Positions 24,447 to 32,399 of a DNA stretch of 64,000 nt are shown one piece after another (the stretch's first letter is position 1; each line of letters opens with the position of its first letter). This DNA is from Porcipelethomonas sp964621265. Lineage in GTDB: Bacteria > Bacillota > Clostridia > Oscillospirales > Ruminococcaceae. Where the stretch lies: assembly GCA_964621265.1 (NCBI GenBank), contig CAZULQ010000007.1:1-64000 (forward strand), given 5' to 3'. A program made the translations under genes and the position numbers. The notes under the pieces are model-generated. The model was given only the letters and a program-made list of their open reading frames with translations. It was not told where the DNA came from and did not search any database.

Positions 24447-26012
24447 TTATTTCAGCGGTACTGCGCCAATTATGTAAAATGTTGGTATATCCTTGTATTT
24501 TGCAGGCATGTTGTCATAAAGCCCCGAGCCTGTCGGGATTAAAAATCTTACTCTGAAGCCGTTTTCCTCAAGCTCCTGAATAAGCTGTCCAGGTGTCCAC
24601 ATCGCTTCATAGACAGGGAAGCTTTCCCAGCCTTCAATTGCTCTGAGCTTTATTCCCGTTACAGGGTCTCTGCCGCTGAAAAGCAGAAGACCGTCCTGCT
24701 TTAGCATGAGCCTTGCTTTCTGATACAGATTTTTTCTCACCTTATATTCAAAATGATTGATATAATCAAATGCTGTCAGGAAATCGGTTTTTTCATCAGG
24801 TGCCTGTGACAAATCAGCGGAAGTTATGTTTGCCGAACCGAAATAGTTCTTGATTATTGCCGCCGAAGTTGTCTTTTCAAGTGATTTGACGCAGCTGTAA
24901 CTGCAGTCGTTGTTGTCTGAACGTTTTTTCAGCATATACCCCACAATTTCCTCAGGAGCACGCATCAGATTTACGTCTGCAGCCTCCAGCTTTTTTGTGA
25001 GGGTTGAGAATTTAAGCGCTCCTCCCGGAACTGAGTTTTCAACTCCCTTTTCAACCGCCGCAATAATTCTACCGTATGAAAGCTCTTCTGCGGTTGCGGC
25101 TGTCACACAGCGGAAGCCTTCGCTTCTGAGCGCATTGAGTGCCTCCGCGCTGAGTGCGGTGTATGTGTGAATACCACAGTCATTGAGAAAACGCAGGTCA
25201 TTTATAAATTCTTCGTCAAGTCCTTCAAACGGCTTTTCACCCGTAATAAATATCATACCTGATTTTAAAAGAATTTTTTCGGGAATTTTGGCAGTTTCTC
25301 CGCAGTACACAAAAAATTTTCCCGAATCATTTGAAGTATTGCCCGATTCGATTTTATAAATACTGTTTCTGTAAATATTTCTGTAAAGAATTTCGGCATA
25401 TTTGCTGTTTCCGTAGAAATCTATACCGATTTCCTCATACGCATTAAAATAGGAAAGCTCACGGCTTACAGCCTTCATACACAGTTTTTCAAGGTCACGA
25501 AGCTTCTGTTCACGTTCGGCTCCGCTTGCCTTTTTTATGCTGTCAAGCTTTTCAGGCATGTTGATAAGCGTATCAATTTTAGCCTCCCTGCAGCCCTTGG
25601 GGCAGTCCTTGTGTCTTGCGCCCGGGGCGATATGGAGAATATAGTCCTCGGTTTTTTCGCTGTATCTTTCAAGTGCGCTGTCAATCTTTTCAACCTGGTT
25701 TGAGTTGAGGGTTGAACGCAGTCTCACTCCGTCGAGTTCTTTTTTTATGGACGGAAGCGGAGCTGTTGCCTTTTTTCTTGCAAGAATTTCTGTTGCAAGA
25801 GCGTCTTCAAGGCGGTGACAGCGGTCGTAAAGCTCTTCGATACAGTCGAGTGCCTCCCTGTTGAATTCATTCTGGTTACGTCCGAAAACATCAGCAGAAG
25901 AGAGAGCATCAGGGTATTTTTTCAGGAATTTCTGCTGGGTCTGAGACATATTATCCAGTTCATCAGGAATATATGTAGTAATATTTTTTTTGAGATCCTC
26001 TGTTCCTTTCAT
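24447..26012 (-). CDS. Large protein with C-terminal methyltransferase-like fold
   Basis: 521 residues. The first ~130 are helical and likely coiled coil (LYDRCHRLEDALATEILARKKA). The middle contains a segment with Cys residues (HKDCPKGCREA) and Rossmann-like strands. The last ~130 residues resemble a class I SAM-dependent methyltransferase C-terminal half: FDYINHFEYKVRKNLYQKARLMLKQDGLLLFSGRDP and a final strand pair. A clear glycine-rich SAM loop is not seen, so activity is uncertain. It lies 24 bases after the polyprenyl glycosylphosphotransferase gene, suggesting a role in glycan synthesis or modification. Start chosen on GAGG 8 bases upstream. Confidence 0.6.
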   Translation of the reverse strand: MKGTEDLKKNITTYIPDELDNMSQTQQKFLKKYPDALSSADVFGRNQNEFNREALDCIEELYDRCHRLEDALATEILARKKATAPLPSIKKELDGVRLRSTLNSNQVEKIDSALERYSEKTEDYILHIAPGARHKDCPKGCREAKIDTLINMPEKLDSIKKASGAEREQKLRDLEKLCMKAVSRELSYFNAYEEIGIDFYGNSKYAEILYRNIYRNSIYKIESGNTSNDSGKFFVYCGETAKIPEKILLKSGMIFITGEKPFEGLDEEFINDLRFLNDCGIHTYTALSAEALNALRSEGFRCVTAATAEELSYGRIIAAVEKGVENSVPGGALKFSTLTKKLEAADVNLMRAPEEIVGYMLKKRSDNNDCSYSCVKSLEKTTSAAIIKNYFGSANITSADLSQAPDEKTDFLTAFDYINHFEYKVRKNLYQKARLMLKQDGLLLFSGRDPVTGIKLRAIEGWESFPVYEAMWTPGQLIQELEENGFRVRFLIPTGSGLYDNMPAKYKDIPTFYIIGAVPLK

Positions 26013-26036
26013 GGCTTTGTCCTCATAAATGTGGTT

Positions 26037-27371
26037 TTAGTTTTTGTCGTCTTCGTTCATTTCTCCCGGAGAAATCATTGTTTTTAATGTCATAAGTATA
26101 ATACGCAGATCCATGAGCATTGAATAGCGTTCAATGTACATAAGGTCCATTTTCAGCTTGTCATAAGGTGATGTATCGTAAACACCTGTGACCTGTGCAT
26201 AGCCTGTAAGTCCCGCCTTGACCTTGAGTCGGAAGCGGAATTCCGGCATTTCCTTTTCGTATAGTTCAGTAAGCTCGGGACGTTCAGGACGTGGGCCGAC
26301 AACTGACATATCACCCTTTAAGATGTTGAAAAGCTGAGGAATTTCGTCAAGACGTGTCTTTCTTAAAATCTTTCCGACAGCTGTAACTCTTTTGTCAGCA
26401 CTTGTTGCAAGCTGGGGGCCGTCCTTTTCGGCATTCTGAATCATACTTCTGAATTTGTAAACGAAAAATTCACGCCCGCCGATTGTAAGTCTTTTCTGCT
26501 TGTAAAATATATCCCCGCCGTCATTTATCTTGATTGCAAGAGATATCACGAGCATAAACGGCGACATAAGTATAATGAATACGAGTGCAAATAAAAGGTC
26601 GAAAATTCTCTTGAAAAGTCTCTGGTCAAAGGAAAGTCCGTCGTTTCTGCAAAGAAGGAGAGGAGAGTCGAAAAGTCTGATATCCTCGCCGCCTCTTATA
26701 ATAATGTCAGAAATTTTCGGTGAAAGATAAACTCTCTTTGAAATTTCAAAGCAGTATTTTATAATATCGTTTCTGAACTGTCCGCTGATATCACAGATAA
26801 TAACTCCGTCATATTTATCGATTTCTTCCTTGATTTTTGAGAAATCCTCCTTGATGCTGACGGATTCACATATCATGTACTTATCCTCTCGCTTACTCAT
26901 TTTGTTTGTAAGCGTTGCAGCGCTCTGGCTGCCGTAAATTATAATAAGCTTTCTTGGCGGATAGAGCTTGAGGTATAGCCTGTTGTTTATAAAAATCCAC
27001 CCTGCGATTATAAAGAGGTCAGCCATTGTCATATAGACCATCGGGAGAACCTTCATAAAATCACGTCCGATAACGCTTATCTGGAAATATGTGATTATAT
27101 TTACGGCTATCATGGAAATCGATTGGGAATAAAGCATATCCGAGCGTTTCAGATAACCCATTTTCAGTCCGCCGTATGCCTTGAAGAAGAGAAGCGTTAA
27201 AATCATGTAGATTGCGATAACAACCCAGTTACCTCGTCTGTAAAACGGCAGAATGATAGCATCGCTGTAAAATTCATACCATATGAAAATAAACATTCCT
27301 GCTAAAAGCAAAAGAAGTATCATGCTTGAAAAAAACGAAATAATTCGTTTATACTGTTCATTTTTTTTCAT
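26037..27371 (-). CDS. Polyprenyl-phosphate sugar-1-phosphate transferase (polysaccharide initiation)
   Basis: Membrane enzyme that starts polysaccharide synthesis by moving a sugar-1-phosphate from a nucleotide sugar to undecaprenyl phosphate. N-terminal region has about four membrane helices and a soluble Rossmann-like (CoA-binding-like) domain; a fifth helix (IFDLLFALVFIILMSPFMLVI) precedes the catalytic domain with VYKFRSM, RKTRLDEIPQLFN, MSVVGPRPERPE and GLTGYAQV. All catalytic motifs are intact; 444 residues is normal. It heads the operon leading to the methyltransferase-like gene and pyk. No other glycosyltransferase is in the window, so the rest of the pathway lies elsewhere. Confidence 0.92.
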   Translation of the reverse strand: MKKNEQYKRIISFFSSMILLLLLAGMFIFIWYEFYSDAIILPFYRRGNWVVIAIYMILTLLFFKAYGGLKMGYLKRSDMLYSQSISMIAVNIITYFQISVIGRDFMKVLPMVYMTMADLFIIAGWIFINNRLYLKLYPPRKLIIIYGSQSAATLTNKMSKREDKYMICESVSIKEDFSKIKEEIDKYDGVIICDISGQFRNDIIKYCFEISKRVYLSPKISDIIIRGGEDIRLFDSPLLLCRNDGLSFDQRLFKRIFDLLFALVFIILMSPFMLVISLAIKINDGGDIFYKQKRLTIGGREFFVYKFRSMIQNAEKDGPQLATSADKRVTAVGKILRKTRLDEIPQLFNILKGDMSVVGPRPERPELTELYEKEMPEFRFRLKVKAGLTGYAQVTGVYDTSPYDKLKMDLMYIERYSMLMDLRIILMTLKTMISPGEMNEDDKN

Positions 27372-27444
27372 AAATCTATTCCTGCTTAAAATTATTTTTT
27401 TATGTCGGATGTCCGCTTTTGGGACGTATACATATATTTATAAT

Positions 27445-27473
27445 ATTATATCAAATATAGGGTTTTTAGTCAA
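27445..27473 (-). promoter_or_regulatory. Promoter of the glycan-transferase operon
   Basis: On the minus strand, TTGACT (27468-27473) and TATAAT (27445-27450) are 17 bases apart, about 75 bases before the start codon. Confidence 0.75.
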
Positions 27474-27499
27474 TAGCATAATACCCGTCAGAACGCCAT

Positions 27500-27532
27500 A
27501 AAAAGAAAAGGACTGTTTATTTTACAGTCCTT
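27500..27532 (-). terminator. Terminator overlapping the end of the ydbT-like gene
   Basis: AAGGACTGT and ACAGTCCTT form a 9-bp stem whose first arm includes the last codons and stop of the ydbT-like gene; TTCTTTTT follows on the minus strand. Confidence 0.8.
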
Positions 27533-28991
27533 CATGTTCTTTATTTTTATTACTTAATATTTCAACTATTTTTTCAGCGTCACTCAGGCGTATTCCCTGA
27601 AGCTTGTTGTTTTTAGGCTGTTCGGAATTGAAATAGAAATCAAGACGACAGCGTCTGAACAGTCTCTGGAACGGATTCTGCACAATCTGAACCTTGACAA
27701 GCTTTGATTTATCGGCAAGAACTGTATGGAAAGTAAAAAACCTCGAGTATCTGATGCAGATAAAATCACGGTCAATGGTAACGCCTGTTGTCATAAGTGC
27801 AATAAGCTTTACAATTGCCATCCACGCAGACGGAATAAGGAAAATAATCTCAAACGGCTGAACAAAGTCTTTTGTAATCGGGAAAATATCGGTTACATAG
27901 GAAGAAATCAGCGGAATGCCGATGCAGAAAAGAAGTGGGTAACCGAGATACGTCAGAACATCAATTTTGATTGCCTTGACGGAACGCTTCTTGATTTTCT
28001 TTCCGAATTCCAGAATGTCAAGCGCGCGGTTAGCCTGTCTTCTGTTTAAAATAGGAAGCAGAACGGGTATCTGGTTTTTCTTTTTGCCGTATCCCGAACA
28101 GCTTATGTTAAGCGATGATTTTCTGAAAAGCTTCATAATCAGATTCTGTCGCATATCGACATAGTTTATTTTTCTTGGTACAAAATGATATTGTCTTCTT
28201 GTGACAGCGCCCATTCTCACCTTGATAATGCCGTATTTTTTTCTCATGCTGAAGCCGGAATACCTGAAAATATTCGCAACAAACGACATAAGCCATGTAA
28301 TAATAACAAGTACGGCAAGTGTAATCGCAACAGGCGAAATACTTGAAGCAAAACCGGCCGCAACACTGCTTGTAAGCTGGTCAAAGGCTGTTTTCAGTTC
28401 ATTTTCAAGCAGGTCCTTGGACGCCATTCCAAGCTGGAAGAAAAAGGCAGAAATGAAAAGCATACCTGAAATACTGTTTGAAAAGAGGAATGAAAAAAAT
28501 ATGATTGATATCATTTTGGGGCGTATTTCAAACGATTTGCTTGTATGGCTCTGGTCAGTTGATTTAAGGTGTCTTAGCTGACGTGAATCGCTTTTTCTCA
28601 TTATAAGCACCATGTCAGAGCTGTTGAAAACCCCTCCGTCGGTATCAACCTTTATTCTTACCGCCTTGAACGGTCTTAGAAGCATAGTGTGTTCTTCGGT
28701 TATTGCCGAAACATTTTTCATAGGTATAATGGTTTCCATTTTTGCGATAATGGTTGTGCTGCGTGAAATATCAGTTTCACTGAACCTTATCCATGTTGTA
28801 AACCATCGCAGATAGCCGTAGCTGAGAATTATAAGCAACACCATAATGTCAAACCACGCACCCTTTATCCAGTTATAGAAGAAGTCAGGGTCGATGTGTG
28901 CGGTTTTGAGACCTCTCAGCAGAGGAAATATAAGAAGCCATATGCTTTTAGAGGCGTATGCGATGATTTTTAAAGGGTGTTCACGATACAT
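27522..28991 (-). CDS. Large bacterial PH-domain membrane protein (YdbT-like)
   Basis: 489 residues with about six membrane helices arranged in pairs, each followed by a soluble beta-rich bacterial PH domain (PF03703 type): e.g. SRSTTIIAKMETIIPMKNVSAITEEHTMLLRPF, then KVRMGAVTRRQYHFVPRKINYVDMRQNLIM, then FFTFHTVLADKSKLVKVQIVQNPFQRLFRRCRL. The arrangement matches YdbT of Bacillus. The adjacent small gene is the YdbS partner. This pair has been linked to envelope stress and resistance to some antimicrobial peptides, but the molecular activity is unknown. Start is 7 bases after the ydbS-like stop. Confidence 0.85.
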   Translation of the reverse strand: MYREHPLKIIAYASKSIWLLIFPLLRGLKTAHIDPDFFYNWIKGAWFDIMVLLIILSYGYLRWFTTWIRFSETDISRSTTIIAKMETIIPMKNVSAITEEHTMLLRPFKAVRIKVDTDGGVFNSSDMVLIMRKSDSRQLRHLKSTDQSHTSKSFEIRPKMISIIFFSFLFSNSISGMLFISAFFFQLGMASKDLLENELKTAFDQLTSSVAAGFASSISPVAITLAVLVIITWLMSFVANIFRYSGFSMRKKYGIIKVRMGAVTRRQYHFVPRKINYVDMRQNLIMKLFRKSSLNISCSGYGKKKNQIPVLLPILNRRQANRALDILEFGKKIKKRSVKAIKIDVLTYLGYPLLFCIGIPLISSYVTDIFPITKDFVQPFEIIFLIPSAWMAIVKLIALMTTGVTIDRDFICIRYSRFFTFHTVLADKSKLVKVQIVQNPFQRLFRRCRLDFYFNSEQPKNNKLQGIRLSDAEKIVEILSNKNKEHEGL

Positions 28992-28998
28992 AGCATAC

Positions 28999-29427
28999 TC
29001 ACTTTCTGAACATATAGCTCAGCTCTTCAAAGTCATTTTTATTTAAAAACATAATTGTCATAATGCCGCCATAAGCGTAAAGCAGAAAGAAATTCAGTCC
29101 TGTCACCCTGCTGAGCGGTGTTGTTATAGCTGTTGTATACTGAATTGTGTCAATCATCATAATCTGTCTTTTCTTGAAGAAAAAACCGCTGACCTTGATA
29201 AGCTTTTTGTCATCAACAACGTAATATTTAAGATTTCTGAAGTATACAGGGCAGTATATTCCCGCAAAGAAAAGCGTAGCGATAAAGAATAAAACATTGA
29301 GTATATACATAATATTGGGAATAAAGGCGAGGAAGAAACAGCTGAGCAGGATAAGTAAAGCGCCTGTTGCGATTATAGAAATGCGTATTACTGTAAGACA
29401 GCTTTTGCTTGATTTATATTCCTTCAT
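28999..29427 (-). CDS. Small PH-domain membrane protein (YdbS-like)
   Basis: 142 residues: two membrane helices (about 14-36 and 38-60) then one bacterial PH domain (YYVVDDKKLIKVSGFFFKKRQIMMIDTIQYTTAITTPLSRVTGL). The short-then-long gene order and 7-base gap match the ydbS-ydbT operon of Bacillus. GGAGG-like GGGAGGCG lies upstream of the ATG. It faces a divergent symporter gene over a shared 30-bp palindrome. Confidence 0.85.
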   Translation of the reverse strand: MKEYKSSKSCLTVIRISIIATGALLILLSCFFLAFIPNIMYILNVLFFIATLFFAGIYCPVYFRNLKYYVVDDKKLIKVSGFFFKKRQIMMIDTIQYTTAITTPLSRVTGLNFFLLYAYGGIMTIMFLNKNDFEELSYMFRK

Positions 29428-29447
29428 GTTTTCGCCTCCCTGATAAA

Positions 29448-29477
29448 TTTGTGTTATTTATAATATTATAACACAAA
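29448..29477. promoter_or_regulatory. Palindrome between divergent genes, likely operator
   Basis: TTTGTGTTAT (29448-29457) and ATAACACAAA (29468-29477) are exact complements with a 10-base centre. The centre holds a minus-strand TATAAT (29465-29470) that pairs with TTGAAT (29489-29494) at 18 bases, giving the ydbS-like promoter. Because both flanking genes start here, it cannot be a terminator. Confidence 0.7.
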
Positions 29478-29509
29478 CAGTATACCAAATTCAAGAAGGG
29501 AAGGTAAAA

Positions 29510-30802
29510 ATGCTTGATAAAATTAACGGAATAGTCTGGGGCACGCCATTGCTCGTGCTGCTTCTGGGCACAGGCCTGTTATTTACTGTAAGATTGAGGG
29601 CGTTTCAGTTTAAGGATTTCTCTTACATATTAAAAAGTACATTTTTCAGTCTTTTTCAAAAAGACAAGGAAAACAGAAACGGGACTTCACAGCTTCGTGT
29701 GGTTTCAACTTCTCTTGCCGCCGCTATGGGCACAGGAAATATTGTAGGCGTTGCAACGGCTATTTCAATCGGCGGTGCGGGAGCGATATTCTGGATGTGG
29801 GTATCTGCATTTCTGGGTATGGCTCTTGTGTATGCTGAAAACTATCTTGCAACTCTTTTCAGAAGCAGTGACAAAGGCGGTGCAATGGCTTATCTTGAAT
29901 ACGGAACAGGGAGACGTTTTCCCGCTGTGCTTTTTGCGGCATGCTGTGCACTTGCGGCGTTCGGAATGGGAAACATGACCCAGTCAAACGCCATTTCCTC
30001 GGCACTTTCCGTAAGCCTTGACATACCGCCGCTTTGGACAGGTTTAGCTGTTGCGCTGATATGCGGACTTGTAATTATCGGAGGGGCAAAGCGTATAGGC
30101 AGTGTTACGGGTATTATGATACCGTGTCTGGCGATTTTGTATTTCGGGGCGGCGTTGTTTGTGATTTTCAGCAATATAAGCGAAGTACCTGACGTTTTTG
30201 CGGATATTTTCGGAAGTGCATTCGGATTAAGACAGGCAGGCGGCGGAATCAGCGGTGCGGTAATCGGCAGGGCAGTAAATGTCGGGCTCAGAAGAGGTGT
30301 TTTTTCAAATGAAGCAGGACTTGGAAGCTCGGCAGTACTTCACTCCTCCTCAGACTGTACAGACCCGCAGAAACAGGGGATGTGGGCGGTTTTTGAAGTG
30401 TTTCTGGACACTGTTGTCTGCTGTACTCTTACAGCGCTTGTTATTCTGTCAGGAGGGGCAATGGAAAGCGGAGCGGAAGGCGTAGAGCTTGTGACAAATG
30501 CATTTGCGGTCAATATGGGGGATTTTGCAGGCTGGTTTATAACGGCGGCAATTGTGCTTTTCGCATTTGCAACGATTATCGGCTGGTATTACTGCGGAGA
30601 GTGTGGCGCTGTGTACATTTTCGGCGACTGCGCAAAGCCGTTTTACAGGGGCGTTTTTATATTGTTTGCCGCAGTCGGAGCTGTTGCGGAGCTTAATGAT
30701 GTGTGGACGGTTTCGGATATATTCAACGGACTTATGGCTTTTCTGAATCTTCCGGGGCTTATAATTCTGCGAAAAAACGTGAAATTCAGCAGGTATAAAT
30801 GA
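29510..30802 (+). CDS. Sodium:alanine/glycine symporter family protein
   Basis: Multi-helix secondary transporter of the alanine or glycine:cation symporter (AGCS) family. Signature regions: VSTSLAAAMGTGNIVGVATAISIGGAGAIFWMWVSAFLGMALVYAEN near the start and GRAVNVGLRRGVFSNEAGLGSSAVLHSSS in the middle. At 430 residues it is a little shorter than the usual 450-500, mainly at the C-terminus. Na-binding and substrate residues in the GTGNI helix break are intact. It is divergent from the ydbS/ydbT genes over a palindrome and followed by the degenerate phosphohexomutase gene, 50 bases on. Confidence 0.92.
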   Translation: MLDKINGIVWGTPLLVLLLGTGLLFTVRLRAFQFKDFSYILKSTFFSLFQKDKENRNGTSQLRVVSTSLAAAMGTGNIVGVATAISIGGAGAIFWMWVSAFLGMALVYAENYLATLFRSSDKGGAMAYLEYGTGRRFPAVLFAACCALAAFGMGNMTQSNAISSALSVSLDIPPLWTGLAVALICGLVIIGGAKRIGSVTGIMIPCLAILYFGAALFVIFSNISEVPDVFADIFGSAFGLRQAGGGISGAVIGRAVNVGLRRGVFSNEAGLGSSAVLHSSSDCTDPQKQGMWAVFEVFLDTVVCCTLTALVILSGGAMESGAEGVELVTNAFAVNMGDFAGWFITAAIVLFAFATIIGWYYCGECGAVYIFGDCAKPFYRGVFILFAAVGAVAELNDVWTVSDIFNGLMAFLNLPGLIILRKNVKFSRYK

Positions 30803-30852
30803 ATATGAAATGTCAATACTTCTTTCAGTAACGTCCGAAAGGAGATTTGAAA

Positions 30853-31971
30853 ATGAAAGCAGTATTGAGAGAAGGGCAGATTACGGGCGGCTTTATGCCG
30901 ACTGACGCAGTTATTTCGGGAATGGCGGCCGCCACAGCCGCAGACAGAATTATAATCGGTAGAAGCGGTGAAAACAAATCGTCTGAGCTTGCGGTGGCGT
31001 CAGGAATCCTCAGCGCAGGAAAAAACGTCATAAGCCTCGGAATGTGTCTTGAAACGGAGCTTTTTTTCGCGTCAAGACTTGCCAAGTGCGACCTTTGTGT
31101 ATATATAAGGGACGAACAGATGTTAAAGCTTGATATCAGGGAAAGAGGCGGAGTGCCGCTGTCACGGGCAAAGGAAAAGGCGATTTCTGCGGCACTTTCG
31201 GATAATGAGGAACTGCGCAGCAGAAAGTGTGAGGGGAGCTTTACCCGTGCGGGAGCATTTCGTGAGATTTACCGTCAGCATATTGACGGGCTGATTCCCA
31301 AAAACTGCCCGTACACTCTCAAAATCAGTTCGTCATCTCCGATATGCGAGAAAATTCTGCTTAGCCGCAGGGGCGAGGATGAACTTGTGATACAGCTGAG
31401 TCCCGACGGCATGAAGGCGGCAGTTTATTCGGACAAGAGCGGCTTTGTTCCATATGAAAAGCTGATTTTCATATGCTGTAATCATCTTTTTCTGCATGGC
31501 TGTGATGTTGCATTACCGTTTGATTTTACATTTACTTCAGATGAATTTGCACGTCTTCGCGGCAGACACATCTATCGCTATTATACGACAGGGGACGGCG
31601 AATCGGACAAGACCGCACGACGTCTTGCAAAGGAACAGAATTTTACCCTCGACGGACTTTTTCTTGCCGCAAGAGTCATAAGCATACTATGTGAGCGCAA
31701 AATCACGCTCAGACAGGCGGTTGAGGAAATCCCCGCTTTTTATACAGCAAAGCGTTTTGTTGCCGCTGATGAAAATAAAATCCGCAGGGCTGTCAACCAC
31801 TGGGAAGGGAAAAGAACGCCTGACGGCACAGCCTTTTCCGACAGCAAAAAAAGAGTTATCGTAAAGCCGTCTGCGACAGGCAACGGATTGTGGCTCAGCG
31901 TCGAGAGCTATTCGGTTGAGGCGGCAACTGAGCTTTGTGGTGAAATTGAGGACAGAATCAAACGTGGATAG
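30853..31971 (+). CDS. Degenerate phosphohexomutase-like protein (probable pseudoenzyme)
   Basis: Overall layout follows alpha-D-phosphohexomutases: RIIIGRSGENKSSELAVASGILSAGKNVISLGMCLETELFFA matches the GRDxRxSS start of domain 1, VIQLSPDGMKAAVYSDKSGFVPYEKLIFI matches the metal loop region, DGLFLAARVISILCERKITL matches domain 3, and VIVKPSATGNGLWLSVES matches the C-terminal phosphate-binding loop. The catalytic phospho-Ser loop (TASHNP) is absent, replaced by CVYIRDEQML, and the DGDADR metal site is lost. At 373 residues it is 80 or more shorter than active enzymes. ATG 30853 lies 8 bases after GGAG. The reading frame is intact, so it may be a maintained pseudoenzyme. Confidence 0.7.
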   Translation: MKAVLREGQITGGFMPTDAVISGMAAATAADRIIIGRSGENKSSELAVASGILSAGKNVISLGMCLETELFFASRLAKCDLCVYIRDEQMLKLDIRERGGVPLSRAKEKAISAALSDNEELRSRKCEGSFTRAGAFREIYRQHIDGLIPKNCPYTLKISSSSPICEKILLSRRGEDELVIQLSPDGMKAAVYSDKSGFVPYEKLIFICCNHLFLHGCDVALPFDFTFTSDEFARLRGRHIYRYYTTGDGESDKTARRLAKEQNFTLDGLFLAARVISILCERKITLRQAVEEIPAFYTAKRFVAADENKIRRAVNHWEGKRTPDGTAFSDSKKRVIVKPSATGNGLWLSVESYSVEAATELCGEIEDRIKRG

Positions 31972-31993
31972 ATTCCTGCTGACAAAAAATTAC

Positions 31994-32022
31994 TTGACAT
32001 TTATTGGCGTGTGGCGTATAAT
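31994..32022 (+). promoter_or_regulatory. Perfect consensus sigma-A promoter
   Basis: TTGACA and TATAAT with exactly 17 bases between them. The next protein start is RNase J at 32400, so the transcript has a leader of about 370 bases. Confidence 0.88.
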
Positions 32023-32028
32023 TAAACT

Positions 32029-32399
32029 GTATATTTGTATAAAAAATATCCGGAATGAGCATATCATTCCGGATATGTAATGGATTTTTGATTTATTGGA
32101 AGAGAAACTTCCTTAAATATATATGGGGAAATTACGCCTTTTACAGCTTCATACAAAGGCTCATGAACGTCCGGAGCCGAAGTCTGGAAAAAGTCTGCGT
32201 TATAATTCCCGGAAATTTTAATTTTTATATGGCGGCGCGGTTTTTTACATATTTAGAGCAGAAGCGTTCAGCTAGGAAATTTATGTTTTAATCTGAGATT
32301 TATGCATTGCAATATTTATTTGTCAGCATGTAACGGGATTATAGTATGCTGATGAGATAAAAAATTCTGTGGCCGTAAAAAGAAAAGCGAGGTTAAAAA
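32029..32399 (+). ncRNA. Long structured leader or candidate small RNA before RNase J
   Basis: No convincing protein gene. Stems seen: a perfect 13-bp hairpin ATATCCGGAATGA/TCATTCCGGATAT (32046-32058, 32064-32076, loop GCATA), GGAAG/CTTCC (32098-32112), GGCTC/GAGCC (about 32158-32178), and TCAGCAT/ATGCTGA (32323-32352). Could be an RNase J autoregulatory leader or a separate small RNA; the family is not recognised. Confidence 0.4.

Noticed and set aside
32230..32260. T-box-like GGCGGCGCGG followed by T-run in the RNase J leader
   Set aside because: The conserved T-box bulge sequence and preceding stems are absent and the downstream gene is not a synthetase or amino-acid gene.
32055..32291. 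Possible 78-residue protein in the RNase J leader
   Set aside because: No ribosome site, its start lies inside the 13-bp hairpin, and the composition is not protein-like.
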